Position numbers and translations under genes: made by a program
The notes under the pieces: generated by a model
Database searches by the model: none
Seen by the model: the letters and a program-made list of their open reading frames with translations, nothing else
Told to the model about the DNA's origin: nothing
From: Spongospora subterranea
Taxonomy: Eukaryota > Endomyxa > Phytomyxea > Plasmodiophorida > Plasmodiophoridae
Reading direction: 5' to 3'
DNA length: 10,878 nucleotides
Assembly (NCBI GenBank): GCA_900404475.1
Contig: OUQQ01000420.1
Location: 7,080-17,957 of the forward strand
Shown: in pieces, positions 1 to 8,335 of the stretch
How the letters are laid out: each line of letters starts with the position of its first letter
Position numbering within the stretch: the stretch's first letter is position 1

Positions 1-46
1 TCAGAACACATTCGATTGCTTTCACCCTGATTACAACATTCGTCAA

Positions 47-196
47 TTACGATGTCGACTGCACATCAACTGGCAAATACGATTGTGATCTGACTGCACT
101 AAATATTGGAGTTTCTCCCAGATCGTTTTCTGAGTTGATCGCTGCTAAGAATTCTTTACGGATAAAATCAATAACGTTGATCCTGTTGAAAGACTG
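47..196 (-). pseudogene. ankyrin-like fragment, TPIF module copy A
   Basis: Open on the minus strand for 49 codons between TAA stops at 197-199 and 47-49. It reads INVIDFIRKEFLAAIN, then ENDLGETPIFSAVRS. The second part fits the ankyrin start (polar turn, G-x-TP, helix). A 30-nt core at 87-116 matches the copy at 2826-2855 in about 27 positions by eye. The upstream stop interrupts what should be continuous with the next fragment, which is why I call it broken. Confidence 0.65.
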
Positions 197-230
197 TTAT
201 TGTTGAAGATTGTTCACAAATCGGGCAATG

Positions 231-365
231 CTACATTTTCTTAAGAGCAGCGATGTGCAATACGGTATCATCAGAATCGGAAAAATTTCGTATAGAAGGA
301 TCGGCGCCATTCTCCAACAGAATAATGGCTGTTTTTTCCCTATTCGTAGCGTCAGGAAAGTTTGT
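231..365 (-). pseudogene. ankyrin-repeat fragment (LLENGADPSI)
   Basis: Open for 44 codons between a TGA at 366-368 and a TAG at 231-233. It contains KTAIILLENGADPSIRN followed by DDTVLHIAALKKM. This is the textbook end of one ankyrin repeat (LLENGAD) and the start of the next (T-x-LHIAAL). The frame stops right after LKKM; about 10 codons further, continuity resumes in another frame, so a frameshift sits near 220-231. Confidence 0.75.
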
Positions 366-521
366 TCAGTTTGAGATTACTGGGAAGAAACACGTTCAGC
401 TACCAATTGGGCAGAGGAACATCTACTTTTTCAGAACTGAAAGAATGCATGTTAGACTAATCCACTGAATGTCGAATAATGCTCAAACCAATGCTGATCG
501 ACAACCCTTGATGACACTTGA

Positions 522-859
522 TCATCTACCGACGGGTCGATAGTATCGCCTCTGGTTTAAAAAAATATTGAACTTCAGGGAACATATAAAACATTGAACC
601 GACCCTGGAGCATAAGATACTGCCAGTAATAATGGAGTTTCGCCATAATGATCCCTTGTGTTGATATGGTGTGACATAACAGATATGAGTTTACCGACTA
701 GTTCATAGCTGATAGGTCATAATGTGAGATTATATTTACGACATGATTTGAGGTAACCGACTTTCCCTTAAGAGCCGCTCGATGAAGAGCCGTTCGGCCG
801 AGGTTATCAACCTCAGTTTCACTCAATCTGCCATATCCTCTGTTATCGATTATAGTTTT
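522..859 (-). pseudogene. two frameshifted ankyrin repeats
   Basis: Frame one (698-859) reads DNLGRTALHRAALKGKSV and ends at a TAG at 698-700. Frame two (522-716) takes over with YELVGKLISVM, then NTRDHYGETPLLLAVS, and runs to a TGA at 522-524. The two overlap by 19 nt, as expected for one indel near 700-716. Both have the ankyrin pattern (G-R-T-A-L-H-x-A-A and G-E-T-P-L-L-L-A-V). About 150 bases at 366-521 hold only weak residual similarity. Confidence 0.75.
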
Positions 860-884
860 CTATATGATTGTGATGGCCATTTAC

Positions 885-1020
885 CCCAAATCATCAGCGA
901 ATATCGGCTGATAGAAAAGTACCATAGTGATCAACAGTAGACACAGTTCTCTGTGCCATTGCCACAACATCGTTAACAAATGATAACCAGCGACTTTAGA
1001 AATGGACAGATTGATTGGTC
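885..1020 (-). repeat. diverged duplicate of 3625-3760
   Basis: This segment resembles 3625-3760 along its length, with an exactly shared 23-nt core at 951-973 and 3687-3709. On the minus strand both copies read NDVVAMAQ or DVVAMAQ, then a GT/DT-x-L-x-ADI phrase, and both then hit a stop. It belongs to the same ankyrin-like family and shows that block-sized pieces were duplicated before decay. Confidence 0.7.
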
Positions 1021-1031
1021 CAGTTGCCAGT

Positions 1032-1077
1032 TTGTAGTGCCGTAGCAGTAGCAATTGTAGTGCCGTAGCAGTAGCAC
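1032..1077. repeat. 23-bp tandem duplication
   Basis: Two adjacent copies of a 23-bp unit (1032-1054 and 1055-1077) containing GTAGTGCCGTAGCAGTAGCA; they differ only in the last base. The unit is itself GTAGCA-rich. A period of 23 shifts any reading frame. Confidence 0.85.
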
Positions 1078-1084
1078 TTGCCAA

Positions 1085-1640
1085 CTGGCGCTATGTTACC
1101 AATCCGGTCCTGTAACTGTAGTCCCGTAACCCGTAACCCATGCATGGCATCATCCGTAACATTCAATCCCCACTGGTACCACAGTGGCATGTCTTTTCCC
1201 GCTCCGTCCGTCACCGTCATCAAATTCCCGTCCCGGTCACCGTCCTCAGTCTGTTCTCAAAAGCCGAGCGAACAATTGCATGGGCGGTATACTATGGTTC
1301 GTCTGTCCACATTGGATATCTAATATGTGGTTTCTGCTGTCCAGCGCTATGGTCATGCAATATTTGCCATATCTGGCATCATTCGAAGGTCTTCTGGTTT
1401 CGTCTTAGGTGAAATTGGTGGGATTTTTGCGATTCTTGACGCCGTAGGGAACACTCTCTCTCCTATTTGTCGTTATTTTTTGCTTTAAATAAAAATCTTC
1501 TCAGCTGTTTATCTTCTTCCTTGCGCTTCTAATCTCTCTCATATGGTTAGTTCTCTCTACGTAGTTCGGATTTACACTCTCAAACCTCACAACATTATGA
1601 CCAAATGATTTAATCCCGCCAAGTTTAACTGGTGTCTCTC
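1085..1640. other. no clear gene; low-complexity stretch
   Basis: The left part (about 1100-1260) is rich in CCGTAAC and CCGTC-type words, including CCCGTAACCCGTAACCC at 1122-1138, and an imperfect palindrome CCACTG-GTACCA-CAGTGG at 1170-1187. A plus-strand open stretch at about 1324-1485 reads through EIGGIFAILDAVGNTL and is followed by AATAAA at 1488-1493; it could be a relic exon, but no family is recognisable. 1500-1560 is pyrimidine-rich. I see no dependable gene. Confidence 0.5.
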
Positions 1641-1642
1641 AG

Positions 1643-1664
1643 GAGGCCTGAATAGCAACTTCAA
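1643..1664 (-). repeat. VEVAIQAS motif shared with 10645-10666
   Basis: A 22-nt stretch matches 10645-10666 in 20 positions. On the minus strand it encodes VEVAIQAS here (followed at once by a TGA) and IEVVVQAS there. It is a short marker that ties the left ankyrin block to the relic at the right edge. Confidence 0.55.
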
Positions 1665-1752
1665 CCGGGAGCGATTTTGCGTCGCCAGTAGTTTGACAAT
1701 CTCAACCCTGATATCAACATTTCAAACACTGCCGTATTCGCCTGATACCGAC

Positions 1753-2157
1753 TTACATGTGAAATTCGGCTGCAATATCCAGCGGTGTCCGACCAAACTC
1801 ACTAACAATAGTCTGATCGGCACCATTTTGAAGCAGCAACTGCACCATGGCAATTCTGTACAGAAAATCAGTTTTGCAGTAAATTTTGCAGAGATAACTT
1901 AACGTTTGTGTGTCGGGTAATGACGTCACCGAACGAACTGCGAAATTAAGTGGCGGTTGCTTCATTGCGTCTTGTTCATTGATAGAGTTTTTGATATAGT
2001 TTCGATTGGAATTATACAAAAGGGTTTTTGCAATGAGAACCCTGACAGAGCATATTAGCAACTGATTTTTCACCTGGCAATAGCTTACCAACGGTTTAGA
2101 GCAGCGTATGCAGCGGCGTCCTACCATATTTCCCAATTGCAGTTTTAAAAGCTCCAA
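1753..2157 (-). pseudogene. best-preserved ankyrin open frame
   Basis: The longest open minus-strand piece of the block, 134 codons from an ATG at 2155-2157 to a TAA at 1753-1755. The C-terminal half is convincing: NEQDAMKQPPLNFAVRS (the diverged form of the TPIF-x-AVRS module), then MVQLLLQNGADQTIVSEFGR followed by TPLDIAAEF. The N-terminal third is probably a wrong-frame shadow, because the ankyrin phrases upstream (GKYGRTPLHTLL) lie in another frame. It could be one exon of a functional gene, but its flanks are broken, so I call it part of a pseudogene. Confidence 0.6.
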
Positions 2158-2473
2158 GATCCAGTAATGCTTCGGTGGCAGGCAGACTGAACCAAAACCA
2201 GTTAATATTGACGCTGAATGATGACTTGATCCTGATAATTTACTGTTTCGATTTCATTGCCAAGATGAGAGGAGCATCATCATATAGATCCTTGTAGTCG
2301 ATTGCCATTGATTCCAGTCAATCGTGCTTAACTATCGCATTGATAACATCAACTCTAAACAATTTGTCGACAAACCGTCCGTTGGTAGCAGCGAGGTGTA
2401 ATAGAGATAGACAGAAAGTTGTTGGTATCGTCGGATCAGCACCGAGAGATAACAAATATAGACAATTTCCCTG
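2096..2473 (-). pseudogene. ankyrin repeats with three in-frame stops
   Basis: A single minus-strand frame carries LLSLGADPTI, LLHLAATNGRFVDKLF, YKDLYDDAPLILAMKSK and ATEALLDLGA followed by KYGRTPLHTLL, but is cut by TGA at 2318-2320, TAA at 2240-2242 and TAA at 2096-2098. The phrases before and after each stop stay in register, so these are nonsense mutations, not frameshifts. Two different stop codons are involved, and the intact antiporter gene ends in TGA, which makes codon reassignment unlikely. Confidence 0.75.
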
Positions 2474-2520
2474 TTAATGAGAAATCATCAATGAATTGGT
2501 GGCAATTGAATATCGGTTCT

Positions 2521-2640
2521 TTACCAGTCTTTGAGACCAGCAGCCACAATAATAGGTGTCTCCTTAGATCTATTTTGAACGTCGATCATTCGGGCGATGT
2601 TCAAACTGCCGCCACAATGCACAGTATTCAGTTGCCTGAT
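2521..2640 (-). pseudogene. ankyrin fragment (KETPIIVAAG)
   Basis: Open for 39 codons between TAA stops at 2641-2643 and 2521-2523. It reads LNIARMIDVQNRSKETPIIV, then AAGLKDW and stop. The ETPIIVAA phrase is the start of an ankyrin helix pair. A closely related phrase (GVQNSHGIAPIILAA) occurs in the piece at 2956-3189, so this is another diverged copy of the same repeat position. Confidence 0.65.
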
Positions 2641-2816
2641 TTACTATTTTGTTGACAACTTAAAATTTGTGTTCGGCCATCTGTTGTATATTCAAATCTG
2701 AACCATCTGCTTCTTCGGCAACAACAAGTTCAAATTCAAAAATACACATTCGACAACTTTCTTTCTGATTGACACAGAAACAATATGAATGCGAATTTGG
2801 GCACATGGCATGGCAA

Positions 2817-3189
2817 TCACCTTCGTGATCTGACTGCAATAAAGATAGGAGTTTCTTGATATGCATTTACAGCGTTGATGGCTGAAGGGAATAGCTTACA
2901 GATGGTTGTGATAACGGGGATGCGGTCAATTCGGATCAGTTTGACACCATTAGGATCAGTTTGACACCATTAGGATCAATTTGACACCATTTTGACGAAC
3001 AGGATTGGCGACATACTGGCCACTTGCAGCAGCACGTGAAGTAGAGTATCCCCACTCTTTAATGATCTCAAAAGTGTCAAACCATTGATTGCCATTAGCG
3101 GCCAAAATAATAGGTGCAATTCCATGAGAATTTTGAACACCGATGATGCAGCGGATGTTTGACCTGAACCCACCGTCAACAACATTCAT
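2817..3189 (-). pseudogene. ankyrin piece, copy B, broken by tandem repeat
   Basis: The upstream frame (2956-3189, ATG at 3187-3189) reads GVQNSHGIAPIILAANGN, then a stretch with compensating shifts around EWGYSTSR (another frame gives GDTLLHV), then AAASGQYVANPVRQNGVKL. The downstream frame (2817 to about 2950) reads NGVKLIRIDRIPVITT, then AYQETPIFIAVRSRR and TGA. Both frames contain NGVKLI because a 20-bp unit is present three times between them. Removing two units (40 bp) would put both parts in one frame. Module copy C at 3340-3620 has the corresponding VANPVGQ followed by the same kind of segment. Confidence 0.7.
2933..2992. repeat. 20-bp tandem repeat, three copies
   Basis: The unit GGATCAGTTTGACACCATTA occurs at 2933-2952 and 2953-2972, and with two changes at 2973-2992. 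The near identity means recent expansion compared with the highly diverged ankyrin modules around it. The period is not a multiple of three. Confidence 0.95.
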
Positions 3190-3199
3190 TAATCGGATA

Positions 3200-3770
3200 A
3201 ATTTAGCTGTTTACGATCTTTGCTCTGCCGCGTTTCTGCCATTCGAATCTGAATCATCAGCGTCCTCATGAACAACAGCTAGATATCTCAAAACACATTC
3301 CACAACTTCCACCCTGATCGCAACAGAAATTACGAAGGATATCGATTGTCAACAGAAGAATGGCACAAACGATTTTGATCGAACAGCATAAAAAATAGGT
3401 GTGTCTCCATATTTGTCTACTGAGTGATCGCGGTAGGAAATTCCTGACAAATGATGTTGATCTCGTCGATCATGAAACCCCACTCGATGTTTTGTGATTT
3501 GACCAACAGGATTGGCGACCTACTGGCGCTTTTTGATAGCACGGGCAAGTAGGGCATTGCCCCTTTGATATCAAGGGATCAGCACCCTTTACCGACAGAG
3601 AATTTGTTTGCGACGGTTCCCATTCATCGCCAGCTAATATCGGCGTATAAAACAGTATCATTGAGATCAACAATATTCACAATTCCCTGTGCCATTGCCA
3701 CAACATCGTGATCAATAAAAAACCAGCGATTTCAGAAATGAGTGAGATTGGCGGGTATCAAACAGTACCC
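3200..3770 (-). pseudogene. ankyrin-like module copy C and upstream repeats
   Basis: In several minus-strand frames: DVVAMAQGIVNIVDLNDTVL ending in a TGA at 3624-3626; KGADPLISKG; MIDEINIICQEFPTAI, then YGDTPIFYAVRSKS near 3370-3410; and RVEVVECVLRYLAVVHEDAD near 3240-3320. The order matches copies A and B, including the acidic EDADDSD stretch after the ECVL phrase. At least three frame changes occur, so no product is expected. Confidence 0.65.
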
Positions 3771-3904
3771 CTCCCAATAGAATTCACTTTGCGATCGAGC
3801 ACACCCACAATGATGCGAACAAACACAATTCGTCGCTGACAAAATTTACACAACAAAATATCCACGCAAACACACAATAAATAAAAAGGGGTTGCATTAA
3901 TTGG
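3771..3904. other. A/C-rich spacer, nothing recognised
   Basis: Between the ankyrin block and the next relic. It contains several ACACAA words and AATAAATAAAAA near 3876-3887, which could be a polyadenylation-type signal on the plus strand or merely A-richness. No coding evidence on either strand. Confidence 0.4.
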
Positions 3905-4516
3905 ATGTTAGTCTGTAGGTGTCAAAAACCAGTCTATGCATTTAGTGTTTACAAATCACCAAATGCGACTTATGTCAGAGTGAATCGTTTCATAAAACAA
4001 CACAGACGGTTTGGAGTGCTTTGTGTGGGCAAAGTATCACAATTAGTGTCTTCATTGTCTTCCATCAAGATTGAAGGGTAAAACCTCCGTCGCGACCTCG
4101 TCGTTCCTGACGGCAGGAATCAACAAATTCGGCGGAATCACATGTTATGACCTCAAAGATGTCGAAACACTATCTGATATCTTGTTGAATACAAAAAGCC
4201 AATCTGCAAAGATCACGTTGAAAGAGAGCAAAAAATCTGGATTATTTTATGTGCTTTGTATTCAAAACTCTTGGAGAGCACAGCTGTTCAAAAGGTCGTC
4301 TTTAAGCACTATCTCAAAAAATCTCCAATACGGAGAACACTGGACGTGTCCACGAAATTTATGGGGCTCATAGAACTAGTGGAAATCCTCGCCTCGTCGA
4401 TGAATCAAATACTTGAGAGCAGAAAGTTAAGGGCCAGGATTCCTTCGACCAAGTATTTGTCGAGGTCCAGGGCGGGGTCGAATTAAACAGCGCGTTGACG
4501 GCGCGGAGAAGAGGAT
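3905..4516 (+). pseudogene. frame-broken unidentified protein relic
   Basis: Four plus-strand pieces follow each other with protein-like composition. First, ATG at 3905 to TAA at 4079-4081 (58 residues, with FSVYKSPNATYVRVNRFIKQ). Second, a frame from about 4070 to 4270 with GITCYDLKDVETLSDILL. Third, a frame from about 4256 to 4435 with VVFKHYLKKSPIRRTLDVST and a helical LIELVEILASSMNQILE. Fourth, a frame from about 4420 to 4516 with DQVFVEVQGGVELNSALTAR. The pieces abut or overlap with no room for introns at the second and third joins, so frameshifts are the simplest reading. At the first join a GTAAAA (4078) and a CGGCAG (4111-4116) could bound a 39-nt intron, but the phase does not fit. 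I recognise no family; it is lysine-rich and without membrane segments. Confidence 0.45.
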
Positions 4517-5096
4517 GACAAAGGAACTTTGCGCCTACTTAGGACGTCGAAGAACTTTGGATGGCCCTCGATAAAAAGGGTCGGCCTTCGATGACCGTTC
4601 CGAGTCCTGCACGGTACAGAAATGGTCATTCTCATTTCGAGGATCAGGAGTGCAGGGTTACGTGATTACAAGATGGGCTTTGCAATTTGCAGACCATGTT
4701 GGAATGGCTCGTACTCACGCTTTGTGAGATAAGTAAGGGTCGATGTAGCAAACAAACCTGCAATTAGCTTGGTTGTTTCGCAGAGGATGTGTGTATTAGC
4801 GGAGCTTCAGCTCATATATTTTGGCTATCGATGACAATTCATTAATATTGCATACCCCTTTGAAAGTCCTAGCCATTCGCCGTTCGGTTTCAATGCTACG
4901 GGTTGCGCAATCCGTGCTGTACTGTAGGTGTGTGACTGTAACCATGTGAGTGTATATACCGGGGACCCTGTTGTGTAACATGTCTGGGAGGTATCACCGC
5001 CACCGATGGGGTTAGGGTCTGACTCTGAACAATGCAGTTGATCTACGCAAATCCATAGCATATTTGACGGTTCGCGACGCCTAATATCTATTGCTC
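4517..5096. other. intergenic, antiporter upstream region
   Basis: No convincing coding frame on either strand; the minus-strand frames here lack any recognisable pattern. It holds the presumed promoter and 5' leader of the antiporter gene. No TATA box at a convincing distance is visible. An in-frame TAA at 5082-5084 lies 12 nt before the antiporter ATG, so the coding region cannot extend further upstream without splicing. Confidence 0.5.
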
Positions 5097-8000
5097 ATGT
5101 TGTCGTCTCTTCTTGATGCGACCGACACTGCCGGTGGCCATGCCAATTCTCACGATTTCGTCGGCCTAAATTCCCTTCTCTTCGTTCTCGTGGTTGGCGT
5201 CTGCCTGTTTCTGGCCCGGGTTTGGAGCACGTGTTTTACGGAAATCGCTATTATGCTCTTATGCTTCATCAGGTAATTCGGGAATACAAGCTCTATTATA
5301 TACCATCGTCCGCAGCTAGCATGATATTTGGCGTACTAATTGGAATTGTGATCATTTTTTTGGGCAGCGGTAATAAGGAATGGCGACATTGTCGTCAATC
5401 TTATTCAAAAATAATCATTTTTTCCAGAGGAGGCTGAATTTGTACGGTTTCAGCCGAACTTATTTTTTTATGTTCTTCTTCCGCCGATAATATTCCATGC
5501 CGGTTACAGTTTAAGAAGGGTAAATCTAGCCAACTTGAAGTTTTGCGTTTTCTTGTGCGGTAATTGATCCTATTTATTTCATCAGAGAGAATTTTTTCGG
5601 AATTTGACAACTATTATGATGTTCGCTGTGTTTGGTACATTGATCTCCACGGTAAACATGCCATTACCATTTCTTCGTGCATTTGACTTCAAATCAGCTG
5701 GTAATCGGATATTTCCTATATGGATTAGCGCTACTCGGTTTGATTGGGTTGGATTCATCCAATCCGCTTGAATGGTAAGTTTCATTGATTGAAACAAGTG
5801 GAATGTCCATGATTTGTTCGTTGGGCGTTCTCAGTGACTTGAATTCGGGACACTACAATGTTGATGTATTTTTGATTAGTTTGACATTTGCGGCATTGAT
5901 ATCGGCTGTGGATCCTGTTGCGACTCTATCAATATTGGGGTCACGTGACATCAATGCTGATCCGTTGCTGTATAATCTGGTGTTTGGCGAGACCGTTTTG
6001 AATGACGCCGTGTCCATTGTTTTGTTCAAGTACGTCTCCATAATAATGCCAATTTCAACTTGTTTCAACTGAGATGCGTTCAGGACCTTTCAGCAATCGG
6101 TTCCGACTCAGCCGGCGTTTTCGATTGTCAATATTATGGCCATCTTCAGCGGCGTTTCCATTGCGTCAACTCTTGTTGGCACCGGGTAAGATTTCAATTT
6201 GTTATTCAACAATATTTCTCAGTATTTTGTATTTTCCTGTATGGTTTTCGATTTCCTTCTCAAGTCTTTTGCTTCAGAGTTGCCTTGCTCTGCGCTTACG
6301 TCTTTCGCTGCGTTGAGTTCAAAGAATCCCCAGCGCATGAATACACTCTCATGTTTCTGTTTGCTTATTCTTCATACTGCCTTTCCGAGATCGCTGGGCT
6401 TTCTGGAGGTAATGCGGTTATCAACCCGAAGTTTTTGTTTCATAATCAAAAAATATCGCTTGATGACAAGCAGTTTGGCAAATAATGAAAAATATTTTTT
6501 ATGCTTCTTTTACCTCACCAGTGACGTGGATTTTGTTAATATTTACTCTTATTTTGGCCCTTTATCTTAGTCAAGTAGTTTGTGGTCTGATCCGAAATTT
6601 TGTAAATGTAGTCATGGCTCTATTTATTTGTGGGATCGTAATGCATAACTACACATGGTACAGCCTCTCCTCTACTACCCGCCGATCTACGAAGCACATA
6701 TTCCACAGTTTTGCACTGCTCGCAGAAACGTTCTTGTTTGCCTACGTTGGCATCACCGCTGGTAATTCTATTTCTTACTTACGGTTTCATATACGCTGAT
6801 TTTGCTGATAAACCCTTCTGCTTCTTCAAGCCCCAATTACGTATTCCGATTCTTTAGCAACATATTTTCTGTTTATCACTTCTTCCTCGTGGTCACAGGT
6901 TCAATTACGTTTATATCTTTTTCATCGCATTGTTTCCTGTCAATCTGGACATCACAATTGCTGTCTTTTGTTCCCAAAATCAAATTTGACATGGATTTGC
7001 GCGTTTAGGAATGTCGTTCAAGCCGGAGATTGGTCTGAAGTGGTCACCAATGCTGGTAATATTCACTCTTTTTGCCTGCTTTCTTGGTAAGTTATTTAGT
7101 TTTCTTCCTCTTCCTTCTCCGGCGAATCCCTGTTCTTGATTCATATCACAAGCCTCATTTTTCTTTTGCTGCTTCCTTCTTGTGGTGTATGCACTTTCTA
7201 ACTTTTTTTCAAGCGAGAGCAGTCCATATTTTTCCAGGATCTGCTCTGGTCAACTTGAGAAGAAAGAGAAAGATCACATTTCCGATGCAAGTTGTAATGT
7301 GGTTCGCTGGTTTACGAGGTAAGTCATCGTTTTTCAATCGCTTTCGTCCTTGTTTTGAAAAATCATTTTTTATTTTGCTTTTCCTGCTTTCTTCAATACT
7401 TATTCTTAGTGTTCATCAGGAGCTGTTTCTTTTGCATTGGCGCTTTCGGTTGACACTCCTAATCGGTCGATTGTAATTACGACCACTTTGACAATTGTCT
7501 TCTTCACCACTGTCGTTTGCGGCGGTCTCACTGGTAAATTCTATGTTTAATTTTCCTTACCATCCCTGCGAGGTTGCGGAAGTTGTCATCAAATTTTAAT
7601 GTCAATCCTTTTTTTTGTTCAAGTTTTTTTGTTTTGTAGTTCGTAGTGTCATATACTGTGATAGGAATTGCACTCTTCGTTTGAAGGTCCTTTGATCTCG
7701 CATACGTTTATTGCAGTGATTACATTGCCCCTCACATTAACCGTTGTTGCTGTAGAACCGTTACTGTCAAAGCTGAAGTTACGTCGTGACTGCAACGATG
7801 TTCGGAATCCGTTGATGGTAATTGAGGAAAATGGTCACCGGGAGATCGCTGTGCCTCAGGATGCAGAAGAGGATGACGACGTGCCCCAGTCGCCATCATC
7901 TCCGATCGGCGGCATCCACAAAATGTGGGTCGATTTCGACGAATATGTAAGTGCACAACTTCATTGCTTCCGCTTTGCTCCAGTATCAGGTTTTGAGAAT

Positions 8001-8335
8001 TCGAAATCTTCTTTGATCACGTTGTGACCATTTGATTGTTGTTGGCGTTATGGTGATTTTGATTTTGCATGGTTGAAGCGGTTTTGGTTTGTCTTTCACC
8101 ATTTGGCCTGTATTGCTCTATACGTTTTTTCAGTAAAAACCTTTTCTGTTAGTCAATTGAATCCTTTGTCGTTTCCGCAAATTTTGCGATAGTGTACTGA
8201 TGGGCTTTGTAGTACATGAAGGCTTGGTTTGGTGGGCCCAACCAAGATCAAAAAGGCCATATTGTATTTTCGTCGTCACATCCACCACCTTCATTATCCC
8301 TCCGATCAGTATCCACCTCAGCCACTGACATATGA
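5097..8335 (+). CDS. endosomal-type Na+/H+ exchanger (CPA1), 14 exons
   Basis: Exons by eye: 5097-5219, 5273-5369, 5428-5519, 5586-5651, 5698-5774, 5835-6029, 6084-6185, 6278-6408, 6612-6761, 7009-7086, 7214-7318, 7420-7533, 7717-7946, 8213-8335. All introns are GT-AG and all phases agree; the product is 560 residues ending in TGA. Family motifs seen in order: first membrane segment at 24-43; [12 protein letters not shown] (91-102), typical of the organellar NHE6/7/9 and plant NHX5/6 group; SAVDP with D178; [15 protein letters not shown] with E204, N208 and D209, the cation-binding ND pair of electroneutral exchangers; [11 protein letters not shown] in exon 9; GLRG (403-406) with R405. Known role of the family: exchange of luminal H+ for cytosolic Na+ or K+, setting endosome/Golgi pH. 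The tail (about 465-560) is hydrophilic with an acidic run at 492-498 and an [12 protein letters not shown] segment (517-528). The ATG is the first in frame. Intron 1 has an unusual GTTTGG donor. Confidence 0.92.

Larger units (their letters stand above)
1..3770 (-). pseudogene. decayed ankyrin-repeat gene block
   Basis: Across about 3.8 kb the minus strand repeatedly gives ankyrin-like phrases (LLENGADPSI, LLQNGADQTI, LLSLGADPTI, LGRTALHRAALKGK, YGETPLLLAVS, LLHLAATNGRF), but no frame stays open for more than about 130 codons. Stops of all three kinds (TAA, TAG, TGA) and changes of frame occur between and inside repeats. Several parts are diverged copies of each other, including four with the pattern TPIF-x-AVRS, so the block grew by internal duplication or is several tandem paralogues. 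Ankyrin repeats are protein-binding helical hairpins; no partner domain is visible. Short introns could explain some breaks, but in-frame stops inside otherwise aligned repeats argue for decay. Individual pieces are listed separately. The block continues past the left edge. Confidence 0.8.

Noticed and set aside
996..1223. Minus-strand open frame of 75 codons across the 23-bp tandem repeat.
   Set aside because: Its sequence is largely the product of the tandem and low-complexity words; no ankyrin or other pattern is visible.
1078..1412. Three overlapping plus-strand open frames of 74-90 codons.
   Set aside because: They overlap in low-complexity DNA, have no recognisable motif and none is clearly better than the others.
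1..3770. Alternative genetic code to explain stops in the ankyrin block.
   Set aside because: TAA, TAG and TGA all occur within ankyrin-like frames, along with frameshifts, while the intact genes end in TGA and TAA without internal stops.
4796..5061. Minus-strand open frames upstream of the antiporter.
   Set aside because: Two overlapping frames with no recognisable pattern and no splice or start context.
5582..6068. Minus-strand open frames opposite the antiporter exons.
   Set aside because: They are shadows of strongly supported plus-strand exons.
6485..6611. ATG at 6485 and an open frame inside antiporter intron 8, as a possible separate gene start.
   Set aside because: The frame merges into exon 9, and the protein family runs directly from LSG in exon 8 to VMALFICG in exon 9, so this is intron.
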